Shown: positions 57,047 to 64,000 of the stretch, one piece after another | How the letters are laid out: each line of letters starts with the position of its first letter | Position numbering within the stretch: the first letter of the stretch is position 1 | Assembly: GCA_910575075.1 (NCBI GenBank) | Contig: CAJTCY010000021.1 | Location: forward strand, 1 to 64,000 | Reading direction: 5' to 3' | DNA length: 64,000 nt | Source: Lachnospiraceae bacterium | Lineage (GTDB): Bacteria; Bacillota; Clostridia; Lachnospirales; Lachnospiraceae | Notes under the pieces: model-generated | Database searches by the model: none | What the model saw: the letters and a program-made list of their open reading frames with translations, nothing else | Told to the model about the DNA's origin: nothing | Position numbers and translations under genes: made by a program

Positions 57047-58126
57047 ATGAGCAGAGTTTATAATTTTTCCGCAGGACCAGCAGTTCTGCCAGAAGAGGTT
57101 TTGCGTGAAGCAGCAGAGGAAATGATGGATTACAGAGGAAGCGGAATGTCCGTAATGGAAATGAGCCATCGCTCTAAGGTTTATGATACAATTATCAAGG
57201 AAGCAGAGGCAGATTTGAGAGAGCTTATGAATATTCCTGATAATTATAAGGTATTGTTCCTGCAGGGAGGGGCTTCTCAGCAGTTTGCAATGATACCTAT
57301 GAATCTGATGAAGAATAAGAAGGCAGCTTATATTGTAACTGGCCAATGGGCAAAGAAAGCATACCAGGAAGGGCAGCTCTATGGAGAAGCCGTAAAGGTT
57401 GCTTCCTCAGAAGATGAGACGTTCTCTTATATTCCAGATTGCTCAGATCTGGATATTCCGGAAGATGCAGATTATGTCTATATTTGTGAAAACAATACCA
57501 TTTATGGAACAAAATATAAGACACTGCCTAATACCAAGGGACATACGCTGGTGGCAGACGTGTCTTCCTGTTTCTTATCTGAGCCGGTGGACGTATCAAA
57601 ATACGGTATCATTTATGGCGGTGTGCAGAAAAATATTGGTCCTGCCGGTGTAGTAATCGTAATTATCCGTGAAGACCTGATTACCGAAGATACGTTACCG
57701 GGAACTCCTACCATGCTCAAATATAAAACGCATGCAGATGCGGATTCTCTTTATAATACGCCGCCTGCTTATGGAATCTATATTTGCGGAAAAGTGTTTC
57801 AGTGGATTAAGAAAATGGGCGGGCTTTCGGTAATAAAGCAGCGCAATGAGGACAAAGCAAAGCTTTTATATGATTTCCTGGATCAAAGCAAGATGTTTAA
57901 AGGAACTGTGAGAAAGGAAGACCGTTCCCTGATGAATGTTCCTTTTGTCACAGGAGACAAGGAGCTGGATGCAAAGTTTGTCAAGGAAGCAGAGGCAGCA
58001 GGATTTGTGAATCTTAAGGGTCACAGAACCGTAGGCGGTATGCGTGCCAGCATATACAATGCGATGCCCAAGGAAGGCGTAGAGAAATTAGTGGAATTTA
58101 TGAAAAAGTTTGAAGAGGAGAATTAA
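57047..58126 (+). CDS. serC: Phosphoserine aminotransferase
   Basis: 359 residues from ATG 57047 (MSRVYNFSAGPAVLPEEVL), after AGAGGAGG; the upstream ATG at 56969 lies in the leader hairpin. PLP Lys in GGVQKNIGPAGV, substrate motifs GMSVMEMSHRS and the C-terminal GHRTVGGMRASIYNA. It makes phosphoserine from 3-phosphohydroxypyruvate. serA follows two bases after the stop. Confidence 0.96.
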   Translation: MSRVYNFSAGPAVLPEEVLREAAEEMMDYRGSGMSVMEMSHRSKVYDTIIKEAEADLRELMNIPDNYKVLFLQGGASQQFAMIPMNLMKNKKAAYIVTGQWAKKAYQEGQLYGEAVKVASSEDETFSYIPDCSDLDIPEDADYVYICENNTIYGTKYKTLPNTKGHTLVADVSSCFLSEPVDVSKYGIIYGGVQKNIGPAGVVIVIIREDLITEDTLPGTPTMLKYKTHADADSLYNTPPAYGIYICGKVFQWIKKMGGLSVIKQRNEDKAKLLYDFLDQSKMFKGTVRKEDRSLMNVPFVTGDKELDAKFVKEAEAAGFVNLKGHRTVGGMRASIYNAMPKEGVEKLVEFMKKFEEEN

Positions 58127-58127
58127 G

Positions 58128-59291
58128 ATGTTTCAATATTATTGCTTAAATCCAATTGCCAGCGTAGGATTAGATCTGTTTGGCGGGGATTATACAAAGA
58201 CAGAAGAGATTTCAGAGGCACAGGCAATTCTTGTAAGAAGCGCTGCCATGCATGATATGGAGCTGCCGGAGGGGCTTGAGGCCGTTGCAAGGGCAGGAGC
58301 TGGAGTGAATAACATTCCTCTGGTTAAATGTGCGGATCAGGGAGTCGTGGTATTTAATACTCCTGGAGCAAATGCCAATGGCGTAAAAGAGTTGGTATTT
58401 GCAGGCATGCTTCTTGCTTCTCGTGATATTACTGGAGGAATCAACTGGGTACTGGAGAACAAAGACAGTGAGACCGTTGGAAAGGATGCTGAGAAGGCGA
58501 AGAAGGCGTTTGCAGGCTGCGAGATTTCTGGTAAGAAGCTGGGCGTTATTGGGTTGGGAGCCATTGGAGTAAAGGTTGCAAATGCAGCCACACACCTTGG
58601 CATGGAGGTATATGGTTATGATCCCTATATTTCTGTAAATGCAGCCTGGAATTTGTCCAGAAGCGTGAAACATATCAGCAATGTGGAGGACATCTATCAG
58701 GAATGCGACTATATTACCATTCATGTGCCGCTGCTGGATGCCACCAGAAAGATGTTGAATCAGGAAGCATTTGCAATGATGAAGAAAGGCGTTGTAATTT
58801 TGAATTTTGCAAGGGACCTTCTGGTAGATGAGGAAGCAGTTCTTCAGGCAATAGGTGAGGGAAAAGTGAAGAAATATGTCTCTGATTTCCCTAACAGCAC
58901 TACAGCGGGAAAAGAAGGATGCATCGTGATTCCTCATTTAGGAGCTTCCACAGCGGAATCCGAGGACAATTGTGCCGTGATGGCGGTTCAGGAGCTTAAG
59001 GAATACCTGGAAAATGGAAATATCCATAATTCTGTGAATTTTCCCAATTGTGACATGGGTGTCTGTACTGCGGCAGGCCGTGTGGCAATCCTGCATAAAA
59101 ATGTCAAAGGATTAATCGGCAAATATACTGCTGTAATGGGAAATAATAATATCAACATTTCTGATATGACCAATAAGAGCCGTGGAGACTATGCATATTC
59201 ATTGCTGGATATTGATTCTTCAGTAACGGAGGCAGCCGTGGAGCAGCTTAAGAAGATTGAAGGCGTGCTGAAAGTCAGAGTAATTAAATAA
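58128..59291 (+). CDS. serA: D-3-phosphoglycerate dehydrogenase
   Basis: 387 residues from ATG 58128, after GAGGAG. D-isomer dehydrogenase with NAD motif GVIGLGAIGVKVANAA, ARAGAGVNNI, and a short C-terminal ACT domain (about 315-387, LIGKYTAVMGNNNINISDM). It lacks the extra ASB domain of long PGDHs. One unusual point: in the family position often reading ARGG it reads LNFARDLLVDEEA. First step of serine synthesis. serB is not in view. Confidence 0.94.
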   Translation: MFQYYCLNPIASVGLDLFGGDYTKTEEISEAQAILVRSAAMHDMELPEGLEAVARAGAGVNNIPLVKCADQGVVVFNTPGANANGVKELVFAGMLLASRDITGGINWVLENKDSETVGKDAEKAKKAFAGCEISGKKLGVIGLGAIGVKVANAATHLGMEVYGYDPYISVNAAWNLSRSVKHISNVEDIYQECDYITIHVPLLDATRKMLNQEAFAMMKKGVVILNFARDLLVDEEAVLQAIGEGKVKKYVSDFPNSTTAGKEGCIVIPHLGASTAESEDNCAVMAVQELKEYLENGNIHNSVNFPNCDMGVCTAAGRVAILHKNVKGLIGKYTAVMGNNNINISDMTNKSRGDYAYSLLDIDSSVTEAAVEQLKKIEGVLKVRVIK

Positions 59292-59390
59292 TAAATGCAA
59301 TAAGCAATAAACCAGACGGCTGTGTCTGGCGGATAGTTGATATATGCTGTAAAAGCCGATGACTTTAATATGGCGGTTGATTAGAAAGAA

Positions 59391-59436
59391 GGGGCTGGCA
59401 CCTGTGATTGAAATCATGGATGTAACAGTCCCTTTT
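59391..59436. terminator. Probable bidirectional terminator between serA and the HD-domain gene
   Basis: GGGGCTG (59391-59397) pairs with CAGTCCC, followed by TTTTG on the plus strand; a TGATT/AATCA core lies inside. It lies between convergent genes. Confidence 0.5.
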
Positions 59437-59441
59437 GTAAG

Positions 59442-60713
59442 TCAATATTTATTGTTATAATGAAGCAGAATCATATTAAGAGAATGATCTTCATCCATCA
59501 TACGGTGATAGGTGTTGTAAATGCTGGCACATGCATTCTGGGTCTTTTCAATAATCTGGTCGAACGATTTCTCCAGTACCCGCAGAATTACATCATTCAT
59601 TTGGCAAACCTGATATTTCATCCGCAGAAATTTAAGGAGTTTGGGATGATGGTACAGCGAAACATTCCGCTCCGAAGTCAGCGAATTACTCATCAGGTAA
59701 GAAAGTGCCACAATCTCTGCCGCCGGGACCGGAATAAAATCTAACGGACGATTAGTTGCCCAGCATTCCAGAAGAAGGAAAGACTCGTTGATCGTATTAA
59801 GAATCTGTGATTCCACGCTTCCAGAAAGGATATCTCTTGTGATGTCCTGAGTGGAGGTTCGGTATAACTGTGTCAGATACTGGTCATAGTCTGCCGTATT
59901 GTTCAATTTGGAAGGCAGTGAGATTTTGCCGATATTATGAAGCAATGTGGCAAGTTGGATTGTTTTCCTGGAATTTGGCGTCATTTTCAAATTGTGTGAA
60001 AGATTTTCACTCAATTGTACAGCATAGTTAGTGTGCAGAGCTGTATAGTCGTTCCGGAAATCCACGGAGAAAATAAAGGTCATAAGATAGTTATGTATCT
60101 GTGCCTCCGTGAGAGTGAAGTAATCCCGGGTATAGCAGCTTAATTCATTCTGATATTCCATGGAATGCATATGTTCCAATATATGATGCTTCTGTTCAGC
60201 CTGTTGAAACCAGCGTATATCAGAGGGAAGAAAAACAGTCCCTGAACACTTCTCCAAGAAAGAATTCAAGCCTTCTTTACCGTTCAAAACACAGAAAATG
60301 TCAATCCGGTCTGCAAGATAGATCAGTTTGGCAATATCTCTGTGGTAATTGCTGATAGGAACCGGATAATATTGTGCGTTACAGTGATGATGATATAATA
60401 CAATATCTGCGTATTCTGGCAGAGGGGAAAAGGTTTTAAAGAGAAGATAGCCAAACACAGAATGTTCCATAGAATCATTAAGGTCAAAACTGAGCATGGA
60501 ATCAATTTCTTTCTCTTTGTAAGCCCCAATATCATGAAGCAGTCCCAGCATAAATATGTCATGTTTTTCCTGCTGGGTGTAACGATGCGTCTCTTCCAGC
60601 ATTTTCATAAGAATATAGGCAACACGTTCTCCATGGTTGATAAGTCTTGAGTCCAGATGGTGAAAGGATTGACAGATGACATCAACGATATTGATTAACG
60701 GTGGTCCATTCAT
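59442..60713 (-). CDS. Two-HD-domain protein (HD-GYP-like), second domain degenerate
   Basis: 423 residues from the second ATG (60713), which GGAGGT precedes; the upstream ATG (60728) overlaps that site. First HD domain about 10-190: NHGERVAYILM, LGLLHDIGAYKEKE and the HHH cluster LYHHHCNAQ, consistent with metal binding. The second about 215-420 keeps LATLLHNIGKISLPSK but has HN instead of HD, and the early His is not obvious. It has no signal, TM or receiver domain. It could be a cyclic-nucleotide or (p)ppGpp-type phosphohydrolase; the substrate is not determined. Confidence 0.75.
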   Translation of the reverse strand: MNGPPLINIVDVICQSFHHLDSRLINHGERVAYILMKMLEETHRYTQQEKHDIFMLGLLHDIGAYKEKEIDSMLSFDLNDSMEHSVFGYLLFKTFSPLPEYADIVLYHHHCNAQYYPVPISNYHRDIAKLIYLADRIDIFCVLNGKEGLNSFLEKCSGTVFLPSDIRWFQQAEQKHHILEHMHSMEYQNELSCYTRDYFTLTEAQIHNYLMTFIFSVDFRNDYTALHTNYAVQLSENLSHNLKMTPNSRKTIQLATLLHNIGKISLPSKLNNTADYDQYLTQLYRTSTQDITRDILSGSVESQILNTINESFLLLECWATNRPLDFIPVPAAEIVALSYLMSNSLTSERNVSLYHHPKLLKFLRMKYQVCQMNDVILRVLEKSFDQIIEKTQNACASIYNTYHRMMDEDHSLNMILLHYNNKY

Positions 60714-60782
60714 AGCACATACCTCCATTCAAAAATAATCTGTTAAAATATCATTTGCTTTACGTGCATAATCTATACTATA

Positions 60783-60811
60783 ATTATAGTAAATTTGCTA
60801 TACAGTGTCAA
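60783..60811 (-). promoter_or_regulatory. Consensus sigma-A promoter of the HD-domain gene
   Basis: Minus strand: TTGACA (60811-60806), 17-bp spacer, TATAAT (60788-60783). Both hexamers match consensus perfectly, so strong expression is expected. Confidence 0.85.
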
Positions 60812-60853
60812 CAAGACAATCTTGTAAAATGGAAGAAAAATGTACAAATTATA

Positions 60854-61019
60854 CTAGTACAACGAATATTAAGTAATTAACATCTTCACTTGCCTAATTG
60901 TCCAGCTACTATGTCAGAAAACCTAGCCGTAGCCACCGCTACGCCGTCGTTTTTCTTCCTTGTATCTGAAACAATTATCCTGCGTGAATATATCAAAGAC
61001 TTAATTTTCGTTGTACTAG
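60854..61019 (+). mobile_element. MITE copy A (158 bp, CTAG target duplication)
   Basis: CTAG, then 158 bp with inverted ends TACAACGAATATTAAGT ... ACTTAATTTTCGTTGTA, then CTAG. It is nearly identical over its length to the reverse complement of 62368-62525 (about four differences). It has no complete gene. It ends 60 bases before the mscS start, and its reading frame runs into mscS without a stop. Confidence 0.85.
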
Positions 61020-61078
61020 TACTCCATACGGTCAGAAATCAGACTTGTGAATTGCATGGAGCACTACAGGAGGAAGAA

Positions 61079-62026
61079 ATGGAGAGAATAACAATCGTTT
61101 GTCTGCTGGGGAAAAAAATTTTGGCGAAAGGAAACACAGATACAGTGACAGACAATCTGGCAGAACTGGAAGAACTTCAGAAGATGGCAGAGCCAGGAGT
61201 ATTAAAAGAGTATCTGGAAAAAACAGTTCCTTTTTTGGTGGATTTTGCGGTGCGGGCGCTGATGGCGCTTTTGATCTATGTGATTGGAAAGCGCATCATT
61301 AAGTGGCTGAGGAAGATATTGAAAAGAGCTTTACAGAAGTCTGGATTTGATGAAGGTGTGTGTCAGTTCCTGGATTCTTTTGCAAAGATTACGTTAAATG
61401 TAATTCTGATTATGGCGGTGATCAACCAGCTTGGGGTGGCGACAACCTCAGTAGTGGCGGTTGTGGGTTCCGCAGGTCTTGCCGCAGGTCTTGCCCTGCA
61501 GGGAAGTCTTGCAAATTTTGCCGGAGGAGTGCTGATTTTATGGTTTAAACCTTTCAAAGTTGGGGATTATATTATTGAAGATACTCATAAGAATGAAGGG
61601 ACTGTATCTGAGATTATGATTTTCTATACCAAACTTGTGACCACAGATAACCGGACAGTAGTGATACCAAACGGGACACTTGCAAACTCCAGCCTTACCA
61701 ACGTTACCCAGCAGAATAAGCGGCGCGTGGATTTGTATGTGGGAATTTCCTATGAGTCTGATATGAAGAAGGCAAAAGAGCTTCTTACGAAGATGGTTTC
61801 AGAAGAGAAAGCACGTCTGGAAGAGGAAGAAATTGCGGTGTTTGTAGATGCGTTGGAGGACAGCAGCGTCCGCCTGGGCGGCAGGCTGTGGGTGGCGGCA
61901 GAAGATTACTGGAAAGTAAAGTGGAGGCTGACAGAACAGATCAAGGAGATTTTTGAGGAAAATCAAATTGAAATTCCTTATAATCAGATTACAGTTTCCA
62001 TAAAGCAGGAGTCGCAGAAATACTGA
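61079..62026 (+). CDS. Small-conductance mechanosensitive channel (MscS family)
   Basis: 315 residues from ATG 61079, after CAGGAGGAAG. A hydrophilic N-terminus and TM helices at about 55-75 and 90-115 are followed by the pore helix TM3 (VVGSAGLAAGLALQGSLANFAGGVLI) and the beta domain (FKVGDYIIE, VVIPNGTLANSSLTN). It opens under membrane tension. An in-frame extension to 60890 would be MITE sequence and is rejected. The gene is flanked by two inverted MITE copies. Confidence 0.92.
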   Translation: MERITIVCLLGKKILAKGNTDTVTDNLAELEELQKMAEPGVLKEYLEKTVPFLVDFAVRALMALLIYVIGKRIIKWLRKILKRALQKSGFDEGVCQFLDSFAKITLNVILIMAVINQLGVATTSVVAVVGSAGLAAGLALQGSLANFAGGVLILWFKPFKVGDYIIEDTHKNEGTVSEIMIFYTKLVTTDNRTVVIPNGTLANSSLTNVTQQNKRRVDLYVGISYESDMKKAKELLTKMVSEEKARLEEEEIAVFVDALEDSSVRLGGRLWVAAEDYWKVKWRLTEQIKEIFEENQIEIPYNQITVSIKQESQKY

Positions 62027-62087
62027 TTTCATTGACAATATTGGTAAAATATGCTAATCTTTTGTTCGTGGCGGAAACGCTGCAAAG

Positions 62088-62255
62088 TTTGTTTTTTTAG
62101 GAAAGACCTTGTCATGCTAAAGCATGAAAGTGCCTTTCACATGAAAGAACAAATAGCAATTATGAGCAGTTCGCGGAGAAGAAGTTGTTGCTTCGCAGCC
62201 CGCTCACGCGCAGAGAATACGTAAAACGCATTCTCTTTCATAAAGAGATAAAGGG
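62088..62255. repeat. C-type repeat relatives after mscS
   Basis: A long hairpin from GTTTGTTTTTTTAGGAAAG to CTTTCACATGAAAGAAC with inner CATGC/GCATG (62088-62152) matches the last arm of the C repeat. Then CAATTATGAGCAGTTCGCGGA and AGAATACG/CGCATTCT resemble the reverse complement of the lepA leader hairpins (14641-14690). The order is rearranged relative to the other copies. Confidence 0.5.
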
Positions 62256-62263
62256 TTTGAAAA

Positions 62264-62617
62264 GGGGCTGCCGCACGGACCTAAATTGCAAAGCATAGAT
62301 TCGTTCAAAAGGTTTACATTGCAAAGCAGTGCAAACAATATGCACAAAAATTATCTTGAGAAACTAGTACAACGAAAATTAAGTCTTTGATATATTCACG
62401 CAGGATAATTGTTTCAGATACAAGGAAGAAAAACGACGGCGTAGCGGTGGTTACGACTAGGTTTTCTGACATAGTAGCTGGACAATTAGGCAAGTGAAGA
62501 TGTTAATTATTTAATATTCGTTGTACTAGCTTCTCAGAGTGATTTTTGTGCATTTTATCTTTACCGCTTCAGCGGAAAGATAATTTGAACGAATCAATAT
62601 ATGAGTGCAGCAGCCCC
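62264..62617. repeat. G element interrupted by MITE copy B
   Basis: Ends GGGGCTGCCGCAC (62264-62276) and GTGCAGCAGCCCC (62605-62617). Inside are GATTCGTTCAAA/TTTGAACGAATC, a GTTTACATTGC/GCAGTGCAAAC hairpin, a central arm ATGCACAAAAAT/ATTTTTGTGCAT, and a right hairpin TTATCTTTACCGC/GCGGAAAGATAA. The central arm tip GAGAA...TTCTC is split by the MITE. Without the MITE the element is about 190 bp and has the same cloverleaf plan as P. Confidence 0.7.
62364..62529 (-). mobile_element. MITE copy B (158 bp), inserted in the tip of a G element
   Basis: CTAG (62364-62367), 158-bp core, CTAG (62526-62529), inverted relative to copy A. Removing the core and one CTAG restores a near-perfect tip GAGAA-A-CTAG-CTTCTC, close to the GAAAGCTAGCTTTC tip of P elements. 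This shows an empty site and fixes the 4-bp target duplication. Confidence 0.85.
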
Positions 62618-62651
62618 TATGAAGTTAAATAGTTTGAAAGGACGCAAAAAT

Positions 62652-64000
62652 ATGAATTTTGATCAATTGACAGCATATGAGGTGCTGGAGGAAAAGAAAC
62701 TGGACGATATAAAATCGGAAGGTTTTCTGCTCCGGCATAAGAAGAGCGGTGCAAGGCTTAGCCTGATTTCTAATGAAGATGAAAATAAGGTGTTTTATAT
62801 AGGGTTCCGCACCCCGTCTCTGGACAGCACCGGAGCGGCGCATATTCTGGAACATTCCGTGTTGTGCGGTTCCAGAAAATTCCCGGTAAAAGATCCTTTT
62901 GTGGAACTGGTTAAGAGTTCTCTCAATACGTTTTTAAATGCAATGACGTATTCAGATAAAACGATTTATCCAGTGGCGAGCTGCAATGACAAAGATTTCC
63001 AGAATTTGATGGAAGTGTATATGGATGCAGTGTTATACCCAAATATCTATCAGTATAGGGAAATTTTCTGTCAGGAAGGCTGGCATTATGAGATGGAGGA
63101 TCTGGATGCTCCCCTTACAATTAATGGAGTAGTATACAATGAAATGAAGGGAGTTTTTTCTTCACCGGACGAGGTGCTGAGCAGGGAGATCATGAGCGCA
63201 CTTTATCCAGATACTTCATATTTCTTTGAATCTGGCGGAGATCCGGAAGTAATACCGGAATTGTCTTATGAGAAGTTTCTTGCTTTTCACCAGAAATATT
63301 ATCATCCGGCTAATTCCTATATTTATCTCTATGGCGACATGAATATGGAAGAGAAATTAAGGTGGCTGGATCAGGAATATCTTAATAAGTTTGATAAGAT
63401 TGAGTTAGATTCTCAGGTCAAGGTACAAAAACCTTTTGAGAAAATGCGTCAGGTGGAATTTTCCTACAATATATCCAGCGGGGAATCGCTGGAGGACAAT
63501 ACCTATCTTTCTTACAATGTGAGTACCGGAAATATTCTGGATAAAACATTGTATGTGGCGTTTGACATTCTGGATTATGCCCTGCTGTCCGCACCGGGAG
63601 CACCCTTAAAGCAGGCCCTGCTGGATGCTAAGATCGGCAAGGACATTATGGCATCTTTTGACAATTCTACTCTGCAGCCATTGTTTTCTATTGTGGCAAA
63701 GAACAGTAATTTAGAGAAAAAGGAAGAATTTCTGGGGATTATCAGAAAGATACTGAAAGAACAAGTGGAGCAAGGCATCAACAAGAAATCTCTCCTTGCA
63801 GGAATCAACAGTTATGAATTCCAGTATCGAGAAGGAGATTTCGGCGCATACCCGAAAGGGTTGATGTTTGGTATCCGCTGTCTGGACAGCTGGCTGTATG
63901 ATGACAGCAAGCCGTTCCTGCATCTGGAGGAGCTTGAAATTATTGAATATCTGAAAGAGCAGGTTCATACTGGCTATTTTGAAGGGTTGGTGCAGAAATA
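62652..64000 (+). CDS. M16C (insulinase/PreP-like) metallopeptidase, 3' end beyond window
   Basis: At least 449 residues from ATG 62652, after GAAAGGA; it runs off the right edge. Inverted zinc motif HxxEH is at H64-E67-H68 (AAHILEHSVLCG), and the distal Glu ligand is likely E164 (NEMKGVFSSPD). The LSLISNEDENKVFYIGF start resembles the presequence-protease (PreP/CYM1) subgroup, usually about 970 residues. It has no signal peptide, so it is probably cytosolic and degrades peptides. Confidence 0.9.
   Translation, partial: MNFDQLTAYEVLEEKKLDDIKSEGFLLRHKKSGARLSLISNEDENKVFYIGFRTPSLDSTGAAHILEHSVLCGSRKFPVKDPFVELVKSSLNTFLNAMTYSDKTIYPVASCNDKDFQNLMEVYMDAVLYPNIYQYREIFCQEGWHYEMEDLDAPLTINGVVYNEMKGVFSSPDEVLSREIMSALYPDTSYFFESGGDPEVIPELSYEKFLAFHQKYYHPANSYIYLYGDMNMEEKLRWLDQEYLNKFDKIELDSQVKVQKPFEKMRQVEFSYNISSGESLEDNTYLSYNVSTGNILDKTLYVAFDILDYALLSAPGAPLKQALLDAKIGKDIMASFDNSTLQPLFSIVAKNSNLEKKEEFLGIIRKILKEQVEQGINKKSLLAGINSYEFQYREGDFGAYPKGLMFGIRCLDSWLYDDSKPFLHLEELEIIEYLKEQVHTGYFEGLVQK

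Noticed and set aside
60890-61078. N-terminal extension of MscS
   Set aside because: The extra 63 residues are the MITE read in frame; a good ribosome site precedes the ATG at 61079.

Overview
The window looks like chromosomal DNA of a gut-type Firmicute of the Lachnospiraceae (Clostridium cluster XIVa) kind. Reasons: moderate GC, strong AGGAGG-type ribosome sites, an HrcA/CIRCE heat-shock operon, GerM/ComEA/ComEC and IreB/RuvX/YrzB proteins of Firmicute type, DUF606 and U32 genes, and secreted glycosidases with lysine-rich Ig-like tails. The species cannot be fixed from sequence alone. No rRNA, tRNA, prophage or CRISPR array was seen.

Layout. 1-1115: the start of an IS630-type transposase (minus strand) abutting a 5'-truncated ATP-binding regulator. 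1370-7001: arginine biosynthesis (argC, a GNAT acetyltransferase, argJ, argB, argD) behind two tandem ARG boxes, then a DUF606 membrane protein. 7165-14345: ComEA-like lipoprotein, OmpR/WalK-type two-component pair, GerM lipoprotein, ComEC and HolA. 14774-20046: LepA, HemW and a LytTR/GHKL two-component pair. 20368-28259: three secreted proteins (two GH43-type glycosidases and a LamG/Ig-like protein), probably for arabinose-containing plant glycans. 28554-33478: hrcA-grpE-dnaK-dnaJ with a perfect CIRCE operator. 34083-37932: a secreted transglutaminase-like protein and a coiled-coil protein with a C-terminal J-domain. 38094-42149: PrmA, RsmE, cysteine desulfurase and ThiI. 42264-50656: an HPr-like protein lacking the usual histidine (minus strand), MtaB, IreB-RuvX-YrzB, RNase J, YlbF, a short MltG-like protein, TrmR, a U32 protein and a lactonase-like propeller. 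50790-59291: aroC (minus), tgt, yajC, leuB, ilvB, serC, serA. 59442-64000: an HD-domain protein (minus), MscS and an M16 peptidase cut by the window edge.

Much of the backbone (comEC-holA-lepA-hemW-hrcA-grpE-dnaK-dnaJ-prmA-rsmE-mtaB, then ireB-ruvX-yrzB-mltG-trmR-U32) follows the order known from Bacillus subtilis. Accessory modules are inserted at the hemW/hrcA, dnaJ/prmA and rsmE/mtaB joints.

The most unusual content is between the genes. At least four families of structured repeats are present. (1) A palindromic, cloverleaf-like element (here 'P', three copies) has TTGAGTTT/AAACTCAA ends and 10-11-bp flanking direct repeats at two copies. It has inserted at the dnaJ stop codon, after the dnaJ terminator, and at the leuB -35 box. 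(2) A GGGGCTG/CAGCCCC-ended palindrome (here 'G') has one copy nested in a P element and another split by a MITE. (3) A 158-bp MITE with TACAACGAA inverted ends and CTAG target duplications has two inverted copies flanking mscS. (4) A multi-hairpin repeat of about 190 bp (here 'C') is found before lepA and before hrcA, with related pieces after mscS; it may be a transcribed structured RNA. These letters are my own labels.
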